The translations under genes were made by a program, and so were the position numbers. From assembly GCF_009618275.1 (NCBI RefSeq), contig NZ_WIAD01000018.1:1-64000 (forward strand): a DNA stretch of 64,000 nt, in the 5' to 3' direction. The notes under the pieces are model-generated. The model did not search any database and had not been told where the DNA came from. It was given only the letters and a program-made list of their open reading frames with translations. The stretch is from Roseimaritima sediminicola (lineage in GTDB: Bacteria; Planctomycetota; Planctomycetia; Pirellulales; Pirellulaceae). Position 1 is the first letter of the stretch, and each line of letters starts with the position of its first letter. Positions 54,504 to 62,492 of the stretch are shown piece after piece.

Positions 54504-55459
54504 ACCGATTTTTCCTGCTGCACGATTTTCGACAGATCCAGATCCCGGGTTTCCGGCTCGTTGGCAGCGAGGTTGGTCGAGTCCGAATCGCCGGCGGCCG
54601 AATCGTCGGCGGCCGAATCGTCGGCGGCCGAGTCGGCGGTGGTTTGGCGTTTCGCTTCGGCTTCGGCGATCTTCAGAAAACGCTGGTAGCGCCGATAGGA
54701 TGCGGGAAGACCCAATTGTTGCGCGATCTCCATCGCGGCTCGCAGCGCGGTGATGCGGATACGGGGGGCGGCGGGAGTTGCCCGCCGCAGGCCGGCGGCC
54801 CGAAACATCGGCAGGGCCTGAAACATCTCGCCCATCGCCTGGTAACACTGACCGCGGATCAAGAAGGACACCGGACCGAGAGATTCGTCCTGGGTCGCCG
54901 CTTCGGCCGCTTCGATCGCCGCTTCAAACAGGCCTTGGTCCTTTAGTGCTTCGGCCAATACGACACGCAACTGAACACAGTCCGGTTCGCGTTGAAGCCG
55001 AGCCCGGCAGACGTCGACCCTTCGACACGCCCAGTCGGTGCGGGCTCGTTCCAGTTCGCGATGCGCCTCGGCGGTTCCCAAACGCTGCTCTAGCTCCATG
55101 GCTTGACGCAGGTGTTGCAGCGACAGTGCCAGGCAGGCTTCCTCGTGTTGCCACAGCAACTCCGGGTCCTCGGGAAACACTTCCAGGCCCTTGTGCAGGG
55201 TCCGCCGGGCTTGCAGAGGGCGTTCCTGTTGGCGATAGATCTCCGCCAATTCCAGGTAGGCCTCCAGGTCGGCCGGTTTGGGTTTGAGATACCGCTCCAG
55301 TTCCTGTTGGCGTTGGAGGTCGACGACGGGCGGCGTCTCGACCGCCGGCTCGCGTGGTTCGCGGCGCAACAACTCTTCGGGACGAACCGGCCGCCATCGC
55401 CCGCCCTCCAGCGGCCCCAAGTTCGGGGGTGGTCGTTTGCCTCGAGGCTCAGCGGACAT
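54500..55459 (-). CDS. TPR protein at the head of the secretion-like cluster
   Basis: 319 residues from the ATG at 55459. An Arg/Pro-rich head (1-45) is followed by three or four TPR-like repeats, including DLEAYLELAEIYRQQERPLQARRTL, PDCVQLRVVLAEALKDQGLFEAA and GPVSFLIRGQCYQAMGEMFQAL. The C-terminal 60 residues are low complexity, with the 15-bp x 3 repeat at 54586-54630 (DSAAD-type). No signal peptide or membrane helix. It is the first gene of the overlapping series and may be a chaperone or substrate adaptor for the ATPase, by inference. A 110-base gap separates it from the acyl-CoA dehydrogenase gene upstream. Confidence 0.75.
   Translation of the reverse strand: MSAEPRGKRPPPNLGPLEGGRWRPVRPEELLRREPREPAVETPPVVDLQRQQELERYLKPKPADLEAYLELAEIYRQQERPLQARRTLHKGLEVFPEDPELLWQHEEACLALSLQHLRQAMELEQRLGTAEAHRELERARTDWACRRVDVCRARLQREPDCVQLRVVLAEALKDQGLFEAAIEAAEAATQDESLGPVSFLIRGQCYQAMGEMFQALPMFRAAGLRRATPAAPRIRITALRAAMEIAQQLGLPASYRRYQRFLKIAEAEAKRQTTADSAADDSAADDSAAGDSDSTNLAANEPETRDLDLSKIVQQEKSV
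54586..54630 (-). repeat. 15-bp x 3 in-frame tandem repeat
   Basis: Three units of AATCG(C/T)CGGCGGCCG at 54586-54600, 54601-54615 and 54616-54630, the last two identical. They encode a five-residue Asp/Ser/Ala repeat in the TPR protein tail. Confidence 0.9.
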
Positions 55460-55569
55460 ATCGCAAACACCGGAAAGCGAAAAGAAAACCACATCGCGAC
55501 CGCGCCGAAATGCTGATCTATTGTGATTCAAACCCCTGCCCAGGGTCAAATCTTGCCTCCGTGTCCCGT

Positions 55570-56658
55570 TTATTGTAGACCGACCAGCTCGCACAGGTGG
55601 GCTTGTGCGACCGGCTGCGGACAGCTCCAAACCAAGAAGAACAAGGCTTCGCGGCACCAGCGTCCGACCGGGTGATCGGCCACAAAACCGGCTCCCTTGG
55701 CGGCGGTCAACGCGGCTTGCGTGGCCCGCAGGACCAGGCGATTGGCTTGGCCACGCAGTTCGCCGAGGTCACAATTTGGGTGACCTTCGGCGGCGTCCAG
55801 CAACCGCCGCTCGGCGGCCGAAACGTCGGCGTCCAAGCGGCCCGCGACATCGGCCAGTTCCGCTCGCCCTGCGGCTTGCTCCAGCAGATAATCCGCCGCG
55901 GCGCGGGCCAGACCGATGGCCAGAGTCGATGTTTGCAGCCCGCCGGTGTTGCCGCCCTGGCCGGTACGCATCACATCGGCGACCGGGCCGGCCAGAATGT
56001 TTTCAGCAGGCACCACCGCCCCGGAAAAGTCCACACGGCCGGTGCAGCTGGACGACAGAGCGACCAGCGGTATCGGCTCCGCAGGACGCACGGCATCCTG
56101 ATCGCACGGGACCGCCGCCAGGATCTGCGTTCCATCGGCCGCGCTCGCTCCGACCACCAACAGGTCGGCGTGGGCCGCGCCGGTGACCCAGGGTGAGAAT
56201 CCTTCCAGCCGATACCCATTGCCGCCCAAGCCGGGGACCTGCGGTTCGGGATGGGCCGCCAGTGCGGGGCGTCCCAGATGTTGCCGACTGGTCGTCAGGT
56301 GGCTGATCCCGACGGTTGCGAAACTTTCTCCGGCCAACAACGACGGCAACCACCGCTGGGCCACCGAACGGTTCTCGCTGGCGGCGATGCGGCGGCACGC
56401 ACCCATCCGCTGGGTGATGACAAAAGTGGTCGTCAGGTCCGCCGCAGCCAGTCGAAGGTAGCCCCGTGTCTGGTCCGCCGGACTCCAGCCATACCCGCCG
56501 TCCTGCTCGGATAGGAACCAGCGAAACACACCGGCACGGCCACACGCCCGCAGGGCCTCTTCCGGAAAAACCGCCACGTCGTCGCTGACGGTCAAGTCGC
56601 GCAGCCGATCGCACAGGCGATCCATCTCGACGGAGTCGGGCGTTAGAATCGGAGCCAT
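55570..56658 (-). CDS. Acyl-CoA dehydrogenase family protein
   Basis: 362 residues from the ATG at 56658; the longer frame to 56889 runs through a hairpin repeat. The N-terminal helical domain, the middle beta domain (VGISHLTTSRQH; GFSPWVTGAAHADLLVVGA; SCTGRVDFSGAVVPAENIL) and a C-terminal helical domain follow the family order. Acyl-CoA dehydrogenases oxidise acyl-CoA to the 2-enoyl form with FAD. The protein is slightly short (usually about 380-400), and the catalytic Glu could not be placed. It is upstream of the TPR gene on the same strand, 110 bases away. Confidence 0.8.
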   Translation of the reverse strand: MAPILTPDSVEMDRLCDRLRDLTVSDDVAVFPEEALRACGRAGVFRWFLSEQDGGYGWSPADQTRGYLRLAAADLTTTFVITQRMGACRRIAASENRSVAQRWLPSLLAGESFATVGISHLTTSRQHLGRPALAAHPEPQVPGLGGNGYRLEGFSPWVTGAAHADLLVVGASAADGTQILAAVPCDQDAVRPAEPIPLVALSSSCTGRVDFSGAVVPAENILAGPVADVMRTGQGGNTGGLQTSTLAIGLARAAADYLLEQAAGRAELADVAGRLDADVSAAERRLLDAAEGHPNCDLGELRGQANRLVLRATQAALTAAKGAGFVADHPVGRWCREALFFLVWSCPQPVAQAHLCELVGLQ

Positions 56659-56687
56659 GGTCAGGAACCCATCAAAGACACCAAAGT

Positions 56688-56750
56688 AGCTCGGCTGTCC
56701 CCAGCCGAGAAAGAAAAAAAAGCAGCTCGGCTGTCCCCAGCCGAGAAAGA
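56688..56750. repeat. Two identical 27-bp hairpin repeats
   Basis: The 27-bp unit (AGCTCGGCTGTCCCCAGCC then GAGAAAGA) occurs at 56688-56714 and 56724-56750. Each forms an 8-bp stem (CTCGGCTG/CAGCCGAG) with a 4-base loop, separated by an A-rich spacer. They lie between the divergent acyl-CoA dehydrogenase and NAD(P)HX dehydratase genes, so may affect either promoter. Confidence 0.8.
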
Positions 56751-56814
56751 TCACAAGACCACACCGACGCGGTTTGCCTTCTCTCGAGCTTTGCACATAA
56801 GGACGACCACAGCA

Positions 56815-57702
56815 ATGACGACACGCCCCCCGGAACTGCCGACCGCACCGCGGCGGGACGACGACGCGCACAAGGGATCGTTCGGTCACTTGTTGTTGGT
56901 CGCCGGCAGCCGCAACATGAGCGGCGCGGCAAGGCTATCGGGTTTGGCAGCCCTGCGAGGCGGCGTGGGTTTGTTGACGATCGCCACGCCCCGCTCGGCC
57001 CAATCCATCGTGGCGATGCAAAATCCCGCCTGGATGACCCTCCCACTGGATGAAGCTGACGACGGACTGGCCGGCGGTGTGGCCGAGCAAATCGAAACCG
57101 CATGGCGAGGCAAGCACGCGTTGGCTTTGGGTCCGGGTTTAGGACAAGTCGCCACGACGCAGCAGGCCATTCGCCAGATCTATGCGACCTGCCCGCTGCC
57201 GATGGTCTTGGACGCCGATGGGCTGAACGCCTTTGCTCAGGATCCCAGCCAGCTGGCGACGCGTGCCGAGGACGCTCCCCGGATCCTGACCCCACATCCC
57301 GGCGAACTGGCCCGGTTGTTGGACTGCGATGTTCAACAGATCCAACAGGATCGCGCGGCCGTGGCGGAGCGTTTCGCCCGCGAGCACCGCGTGACGCTGT
57401 TGCTGAAAGGACCGGCGACAATCATCACCGATGGCCGCCGCCAGTGCGTCAACCGGACGGGCAACAGCGGGTTGGCTCGCGGCGGTACGGGAGACGTGTT
57501 GACCGGTTTGATCGGAGCCCTGTTGGCTCAGGGGATGAGCCCCTTGGACGCGGGCGTTCTCGGAGCCCACCTGCAGGGCGCCGCCGGCGACATCGCGGCA
57601 CAGCGTTACACCAAAGAGGCGATGTTGGTAACCGAATTGCTCGACTGCCTCCCCGAGGCCTGGCGTTCCGTCCTGGAGTCACAAGCCGACCGTTCAAGTT
57701 AG
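56815..57702 (+). CDS. nnrD: ADP-dependent NAD(P)HX dehydratase
   Basis: 295 residues from the ATG at 56815; a TTG at 56791 is also possible. It repairs hydrated NAD(P)H. The ribokinase-like core shows HKGSFGHLLLVAGSRNMSGAA, GPGLGQ, PMVLDADGLNAF, LTPHPGELARLL, LLKGPATII and GNSGLARGGTGDVLTGLIGA, the last being the ADP/nucleotide loop. The length fits a stand-alone dehydratase without the NnrE epimerase domain found in many fused forms. Divergent from the acyl-CoA dehydrogenase gene. Confidence 0.92.
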   Translation: MTTRPPELPTAPRRDDDAHKGSFGHLLLVAGSRNMSGAARLSGLAALRGGVGLLTIATPRSAQSIVAMQNPAWMTLPLDEADDGLAGGVAEQIETAWRGKHALALGPGLGQVATTQQAIRQIYATCPLPMVLDADGLNAFAQDPSQLATRAEDAPRILTPHPGELARLLDCDVQQIQQDRAAVAERFAREHRVTLLLKGPATIITDGRRQCVNRTGNSGLARGGTGDVLTGLIGALLAQGMSPLDAGVLGAHLQGAAGDIAAQRYTKEAMLVTELLDCLPEAWRSVLESQADRSS

Positions 57703-57725
57703 CGTCGAAGGAGCAATTCACGTTC

Positions 57726-58394
57726 TCAAGCCGTTTCCACGGCGGCCCGTCGGCGGCGATGGCGCCATATGCCGACCACGGAGAGTACCGAGAGGACCGC
57801 GTAAGTCCCCGGCTCGGGGACGCCCGTCGCAGTGGAGCTGAACTCGAGTGATGCTGTTGGACTTGGCTGCAACGTGATGAGAACCGGTGGGTCTTCATCG
57901 CTAGCGTAGAATTCCGTTCGATTATCAAAATTGGGGGTGACCGAGAAGGAGCCAGTGGGACCGGTCACTTTGAAGGTTGCCAGAGTAGTTTTCCCATCTA
58001 CCTCGAGGCCGCCGAAAATCGGTTTGGTAACATTTAAGATATAGGCGGAGTTAAAGTCTGCAGTATCCGAATGCGTCACTAATTCATCAGCCGAGTTATC
58101 ATCATCGAAAACGATGTCGACGCCGTCCATGTTGCCATCGCCAATCCCGAATGCGAAAGTACCACCCTCGATAAGTTGGTTTCCGTTATCGCTTTCGATC
58201 TGGACAACCAGTGTCGCGGTTTCCCCACTCCCAACGCTTACAGAATCTTCGACAAAGCTCAGAATCAAAGCTGCCTCGGTAGCGGTGGGAGCCAAGCACA
58301 GGACACCGACGAGGACGAAAAAAAACACGCCGCTCTTGCATGGGCGAGAAATGTGGCTTTGTTTTCTATTTCCGGTAGCCGTTACGTTTTTCAT
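57726..58394 (-). CDS. PEP-CTERM sorted exported protein with cohesin-like domain
   Basis: 222 residues. A signal peptide (GVFFFVLVGVLCLAPTATEA) is followed by a beta-rich part (about 45-180) with SVSVGSGETATLVVQIES and ATFKVTGPTGSFSV, the pattern of cohesin-type domains. The C-terminus is a PEP-CTERM sorting signal: VPEPGT, a hydrophobic helix YAVLSVLSVVGIW and RHRRRR. Such proteins are processed by exosortase and delivered to the surface or matrix. No exosortase gene is in the window. Convergent with nnrD. Confidence 0.85.
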   Translation of the reverse strand: MKNVTATGNRKQSHISRPCKSGVFFFVLVGVLCLAPTATEAALILSFVEDSVSVGSGETATLVVQIESDNGNQLIEGGTFAFGIGDGNMDGVDIVFDDDNSADELVTHSDTADFNSAYILNVTKPIFGGLEVDGKTTLATFKVTGPTGSFSVTPNFDNRTEFYASDEDPPVLITLQPSPTASLEFSSTATGVPEPGTYAVLSVLSVVGIWRHRRRRAAVETA

Positions 58395-58650
58395 ACGATG
58401 TCCCTAGTCTCGTTCGGCGAGCAAATCGAAACCCCCTCTGCAGATAGTAGAGCTAGTCGCCACCTCCAACAAGACGGGTATTTCGGGATCCCAGTCGCTG
58501 CGATCAAGAGACAAGTTTGCCGCGGGACCGCCACCATATCTTTGGAGATTCGCGACCAGAGCGGCCTAGTCCTGAAGGACGGTTCGGGTATACTCGACAG
58601 GACTATCTCATTTGTTCACTTCCGCGCTCGCAAGGCTGACCACAACGGCT
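58395..58650. other. Intergenic region before TPR membrane protein
   Basis: About 256 bases between divergent genes, expected to carry promoters. No gene or clear repeat is seen. The TTG at 58612 in frame with the next gene makes a slightly longer start possible. Confidence 0.4.
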
Positions 58651-60120
58651 ATGTCTTTTCTACGCTGGATTAATCCGCTGCCTTTGTTTGCGGATCTACG
58701 GATGTTTGTGCGCGAGTACGTATCGACACGCCGTGCCGCGGGCCTGCTGCAAGGGCTTCCGTTTGTGATTTCGATGTTACTGCTGGGCGTCTTGATAGGT
58801 GTCTCACATTTCGAACTGCGCGACACGACCACGGCTCTGCAGGAACGGTTGCAGACGGCTTTGGCGGACGAGGACACCGAAGCGGCCAAGCGATTGGTCC
58901 GGCAACTGCGGCGGGACCAACCCAACAACGAATTTCTGGCCTTCCAGGCCGGAAGGCTGGAATGGGGCGGACCGCAGCACGACGCGGCTTACCGGCAACT
59001 GTTTCAATTGGCAGTACGCGCCCAGTACGGCCCCGCGGCCGCCTTTCTAATCGAAAAGGACGCCGAGGCTCGCGAAGAAGAACTGCAACACCTGGAAACG
59101 ATGCAGGATCGCCTGGCCGTGGTAGAGGTCGCCGTACGCCGCTACCCGAAGGATTATCGGTACGCGGCGCTGCAGGCCGATTTACTGTTGGCCGACGATC
59201 GATCCGAAGAAGCCATCGCGATTTTAGAACCGCTTGCCGACATCGACCCGGTGCGGTCTTTGCAATTGGCTTTGGTGCTGCGGAAACAGGGCGACCCGGC
59301 TGCAGCACGTCAGTATGCCCATGCCGGTATTGCTTTGTTGGACAAACGCGACAGCGACGATGTCTCCGTCTCGAATCAATTGTTGCGAGCCGCCCTGAAT
59401 CAATTGTTGGAGAACTGGGAAGAGGTCTTCCGGACGCTCCAGCCCACGCAGGATCTCTCGGCAGAGGACCAGCAACAACTTCGGCGGGCGCACGCTCGGG
59501 CCCTCGTCTCCTACTCCCGCCATCAGCAGGACACACTGAAACCGGACGAAGCGGTCAAGCAAGGTTTTGTGCATCTCAGCCAAGCGGTGCGGTTGGCGCC
59601 GAACGATCCCCAGATCATCGGTGCCGTATCAAGTTGGTTGGCCGAGCACGCCGACGCCGATGAATCCCAGCTCGCCATGCTGCAGGACGCGGTCGCTCAA
59701 GGCATGTCGCCAGAGTTTTCGCATTTCATCTTGGGGACGACTCTAGTCCTCCGCGGGGAAGGCCAGAAGGCGGCCGTCCATCTGGAACTGGCTCAGGAAC
59801 AGTTTCCGACCAGTCCAGCCATCTTGAACAATCTTGCATTTACCCTAGCCACCCAAGAGGAACCCGATTTGCCCCGCGCGCTGCAGATCGTTGAAGTGGC
59901 CCTGGAGCAATCGCCTGATCACGCCTTTATCCGCGACACTCGCGGCCAAATCCTGATCAAAATGGAAGACTACAAACGGGCGATTCCGGACCTCGAATTC
60001 GCCCTTCGCGAACCGCGTTTGCAGGTCGAAGCTCATCGCAGCCTGGCCGTCGCCTACGAAGCTCTGGGGCAGCAGGCGATCGCCGACCGCCACCGAAAAC
60101 TCGCGAAAGAGAAAGAGTAA
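58651..60120 (+). CDS. TPR-repeat membrane protein
   Basis: 489 residues from the ATG at 58651. A membrane helix lies at about 37-57 (GLPFVISMLLLGVLIGVSHF). The following region has TPR-like helices (EDTEAAKRLVRQLRRDQPNNEFLAF, SEEAIAILEPLADIDPVRSLQLALVL, DHAFIRDTRGQILIKMEDYKRAIPDLEFAL). The protein is probably anchored in the inner membrane with TPRs in the periplasm. The stop codon at 60118 lies at the first unit of an AGAGTA hexamer array, so array changes could alter the C-terminus. Function unknown. Confidence 0.75.
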   Translation: MSFLRWINPLPLFADLRMFVREYVSTRRAAGLLQGLPFVISMLLLGVLIGVSHFELRDTTTALQERLQTALADEDTEAAKRLVRQLRRDQPNNEFLAFQAGRLEWGGPQHDAAYRQLFQLAVRAQYGPAAAFLIEKDAEAREEELQHLETMQDRLAVVEVAVRRYPKDYRYAALQADLLLADDRSEEAIAILEPLADIDPVRSLQLALVLRKQGDPAAARQYAHAGIALLDKRDSDDVSVSNQLLRAALNQLLENWEEVFRTLQPTQDLSAEDQQQLRRAHARALVSYSRHQQDTLKPDEAVKQGFVHLSQAVRLAPNDPQIIGAVSSWLAEHADADESQLAMLQDAVAQGMSPEFSHFILGTTLVLRGEGQKAAVHLELAQEQFPTSPAILNNLAFTLATQEEPDLPRALQIVEVALEQSPDHAFIRDTRGQILIKMEDYKRAIPDLEFALREPRLQVEAHRSLAVAYEALGQQAIADRHRKLAKEKE

Positions 60121-60139
60121 GAGTAAGAGTAAGAGTAAG
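60115..60139 (+). repeat. AGAGTA hexamer array at gene end
   Basis: Four or so AGAGTA units overlap the end of the TPR gene; the first TAA in the array is its stop codon. Loss of units would not move the stop, because each unit holds one in frame. Confidence 0.75.
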
Positions 60140-60244
60140 ACCGAAAAGTGGCTGTAGCACGACGGTCCGGCGAGCGACGCAAAGCCTGAGTTACAATGGT
60201 GCGTCGAAACCTTTGCTTTCCTCTCCCTTCGCGATGCCCTACCA

Positions 60245-62251
60245 ATGCGATTCCTTCTACCGCTTTGTTGCTTCCTCCTTGCTGGATCGCTGTTTACCGC
60301 GACACAAAACGGCTCGGTGACCGCCGCGGAGCCCGACCCGATTCAGTACAGCGTGACGTTTGCCCAGGCCGACCGGCACGTTGTCGACGTGGAAGCGATT
60401 ATTCCGGCCGCAGGAAAAGAGACGCTTGAACTGATGATGCCGGTCTGGACGCCGGGCAGCTATCTGGTTCGCGAGTACGCTCGAAACGTCGAGACGATCA
60501 CGGCCTCGGCGGTCCCGTCGGCCGAACCCTTGCCGTTGACCAAGACGGCCAAAAACCGTTGGCAGATCAAACTCACCGGCAAACCGACCAGCGTGCGGCT
60601 GCGGTACCGTTTGTATTGCCGAGAGATGAGCGTCCGTACGAACTGGATCGAACGCGATTTCGGCATGCTCAACGGGGCGGCCACTTTTATTACGCTGCGT
60701 GACGATGTACGGCGTCCCCACCGCGTACGTTACGTCTTGCCGCCGACCTGGAGCCAGGCGGTGTGCGCGCTGCCCTATGCCGATCCGGATACGAACGATA
60801 CGGACACGGAAAACACGTTTGACACGTTTGACACGTTCCAGACATTCGTGGCCGATTCGTTTGACGCCTTGGTGGACAGTCCCGTTATTCTGGGCAACCC
60901 CAAGATCGCGACCTTTCACGTCGATGGCATCGAACACCAATTGGTCACGATTAATGACGATGGCCTGTGGGACAACCAAGCCGCGGCCGAAGACGTGCGC
61001 CGGATCGTTGTTGCCCAGCGAGATTTCTGGGGCAGCCTGCCGTATTCGCGGTACTTGTTTTTAAATGTAATCGGAGAGTCGCGGGGTGGCCTCGAGCACG
61101 ATCAGAGCACGCTGCTGATGACCAGTCGCTGGAGCTATCGCGATCCCCAGCGGTACCGGTCGTGGTTGGGATTGGTTTCGCACGAATTGTTTCATGTCTG
61201 GAACGTGCGGCGGCTGCGGCCGCGCACGCTGGTGACCTATGACTACGAACGCGAGAACCACTTCGACGAGTTGTGGATCGCCGAAGGCGTGACCAGTTAC
61301 TACGATGACCTGCTGCAGCGCCGTGCGGGTCTGTTGACCGAAAAAGATTATCTCGATCGGATCAGCAAGACGCTGGCCAGCGTGATGGATGCCCCCGGCC
61401 ATCGTGTGCAACCGCTTCGCGATGCCAGTTTCGATGCCTGGATCAAGTACTACCGCCCGGACGAGAACGCCGTCAACGCTCGCATCAGCTACTACACCAA
61501 GGGCGCTCTGGTTGCGTGGTTGTTGGATGCCAAAATCCGCGAGTCCACCGGCGGCAAACGATCGCTCGATGACGTCATGCGGCAGCTCTATTCCCAGCAC
61601 GGTTCCCATGCCGGGAAGCGTCGTGGGTACAGTTCGGCCGAGTTCCGCAAGATCGTCGACCAGGTGGCCGGCCAACCGCTCAGCCCGTTCTTGGAGGAAG
61701 CGGTCGACCGAACGACACCGCTGGACTTCACGTCGGCACTCGACTGGTGGGGGCTGCAACTGGGGGAACCGGAGCAAGGCGAGGAACCCGATACGAAAGA
61801 CGGCCAGAAGGACGGCGACGAACAAGCGAAAGATGGCGACGAACAAGACGAGTCCGCCGACGATGCGTTGGCCGCCTCGGCTACGGCCAACGCCCCGGAA
61901 ACGCCTTACGTGGGAGCGACGGTTTCGGAACAAGCCGGCCGGATGATCGTGGCAACCGTACTGCGTGGCTCGCCCGCCGACCGCGCGGGCTGGAATGTCG
62001 ATGATGAACTGGTGGCCCTGGGAGGCTTTCGCGTCACGGCCACACTGTGGAAGGAGCGCCTGGCCCAGTTCGCCACCGGTGAACCGATCGATTGCCTGCT
62101 GTCGCGACGCGGACGCCTGGTCGAACGTCAGATCGTGCTCGAGCCCTCGCGCGGCGAACCCTGGAAACTGCGGCAGATCAAGAAGCCGTCGGACCAACAG
62201 CAACAGCGAAGAGAACGTTGGCTGAGCGTCCTCGAATCGAGCACGCCCTGA
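60245..62251 (+). CDS. M61 family metallopeptidase with PDZ domain
   Basis: 668 residues with a signal peptide (RFLLPLCCFLLAGSLFTA). The N-terminal beta domain (about 35-200) leads into the gluzincin-type catalytic domain, with zinc motif His313-Glu-Leu-Phe-His317 (HELFHVWNVRRLRP) and the third-ligand Glu in WIAEGVTSYYDD near 346. After a helical domain and an acidic insert (about 515-545, Asp/Glu/Lys-rich) there is a PDZ domain (about 555-635, VGATVSEQAG; GSPADRAGWNVDDELVALGG). Members cleave N-terminal Gly or Ala from peptides. Repeats of ACACGTTTG near 60812 encode a DTF run. Confidence 0.92.
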   Translation: MRFLLPLCCFLLAGSLFTATQNGSVTAAEPDPIQYSVTFAQADRHVVDVEAIIPAAGKETLELMMPVWTPGSYLVREYARNVETITASAVPSAEPLPLTKTAKNRWQIKLTGKPTSVRLRYRLYCREMSVRTNWIERDFGMLNGAATFITLRDDVRRPHRVRYVLPPTWSQAVCALPYADPDTNDTDTENTFDTFDTFQTFVADSFDALVDSPVILGNPKIATFHVDGIEHQLVTINDDGLWDNQAAAEDVRRIVVAQRDFWGSLPYSRYLFLNVIGESRGGLEHDQSTLLMTSRWSYRDPQRYRSWLGLVSHELFHVWNVRRLRPRTLVTYDYERENHFDELWIAEGVTSYYDDLLQRRAGLLTEKDYLDRISKTLASVMDAPGHRVQPLRDASFDAWIKYYRPDENAVNARISYYTKGALVAWLLDAKIRESTGGKRSLDDVMRQLYSQHGSHAGKRRGYSSAEFRKIVDQVAGQPLSPFLEEAVDRTTPLDFTSALDWWGLQLGEPEQGEEPDTKDGQKDGDEQAKDGDEQDESADDALAASATANAPETPYVGATVSEQAGRMIVATVLRGSPADRAGWNVDDELVALGGFRVTATLWKERLAQFATGEPIDCLLSRRGRLVERQIVLEPSRGEPWKLRQIKKPSDQQQQRRERWLSVLESSTP

Positions 62252-62255
62252 GCAA

Positions 62256-62310
62256 GCAGCCGAAAGCAGGCAGGCAGCCGAAAGCAGGCAGGCAGGCTGC
62301 CGCTTTTCGC
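62256..62310 (+). terminator. Tandem repeat and hairpin after M61 gene
   Basis: An 18-bp unit (GCAGCCGAAAGCAGGCAG) is duplicated at 62256-62273 and 62274-62291. The second copy can pair with GCTGCCGCTTTTCG downstream (about 62297-62310), forming a stem that could end transcription of the M61 gene just before the next gene. Confidence 0.45.
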
Positions 62311-62492
62311 GTGCCTTGCCAGCGAGGATCGGTTAGCCTCTAGGAAATCACTGGCGGCGTGGATTGCACCCCAGGATGGCGTCTTGTCCGGAGCAGAGGC
62401 TTGCCGGGCTTGGATGTGTACGCCCCTTCACCCGTGCTCGCGATCTGTCCTCGCCGCCAAAGTCCCAGCCCTGTCTTTGGCGAGAGTATCTG

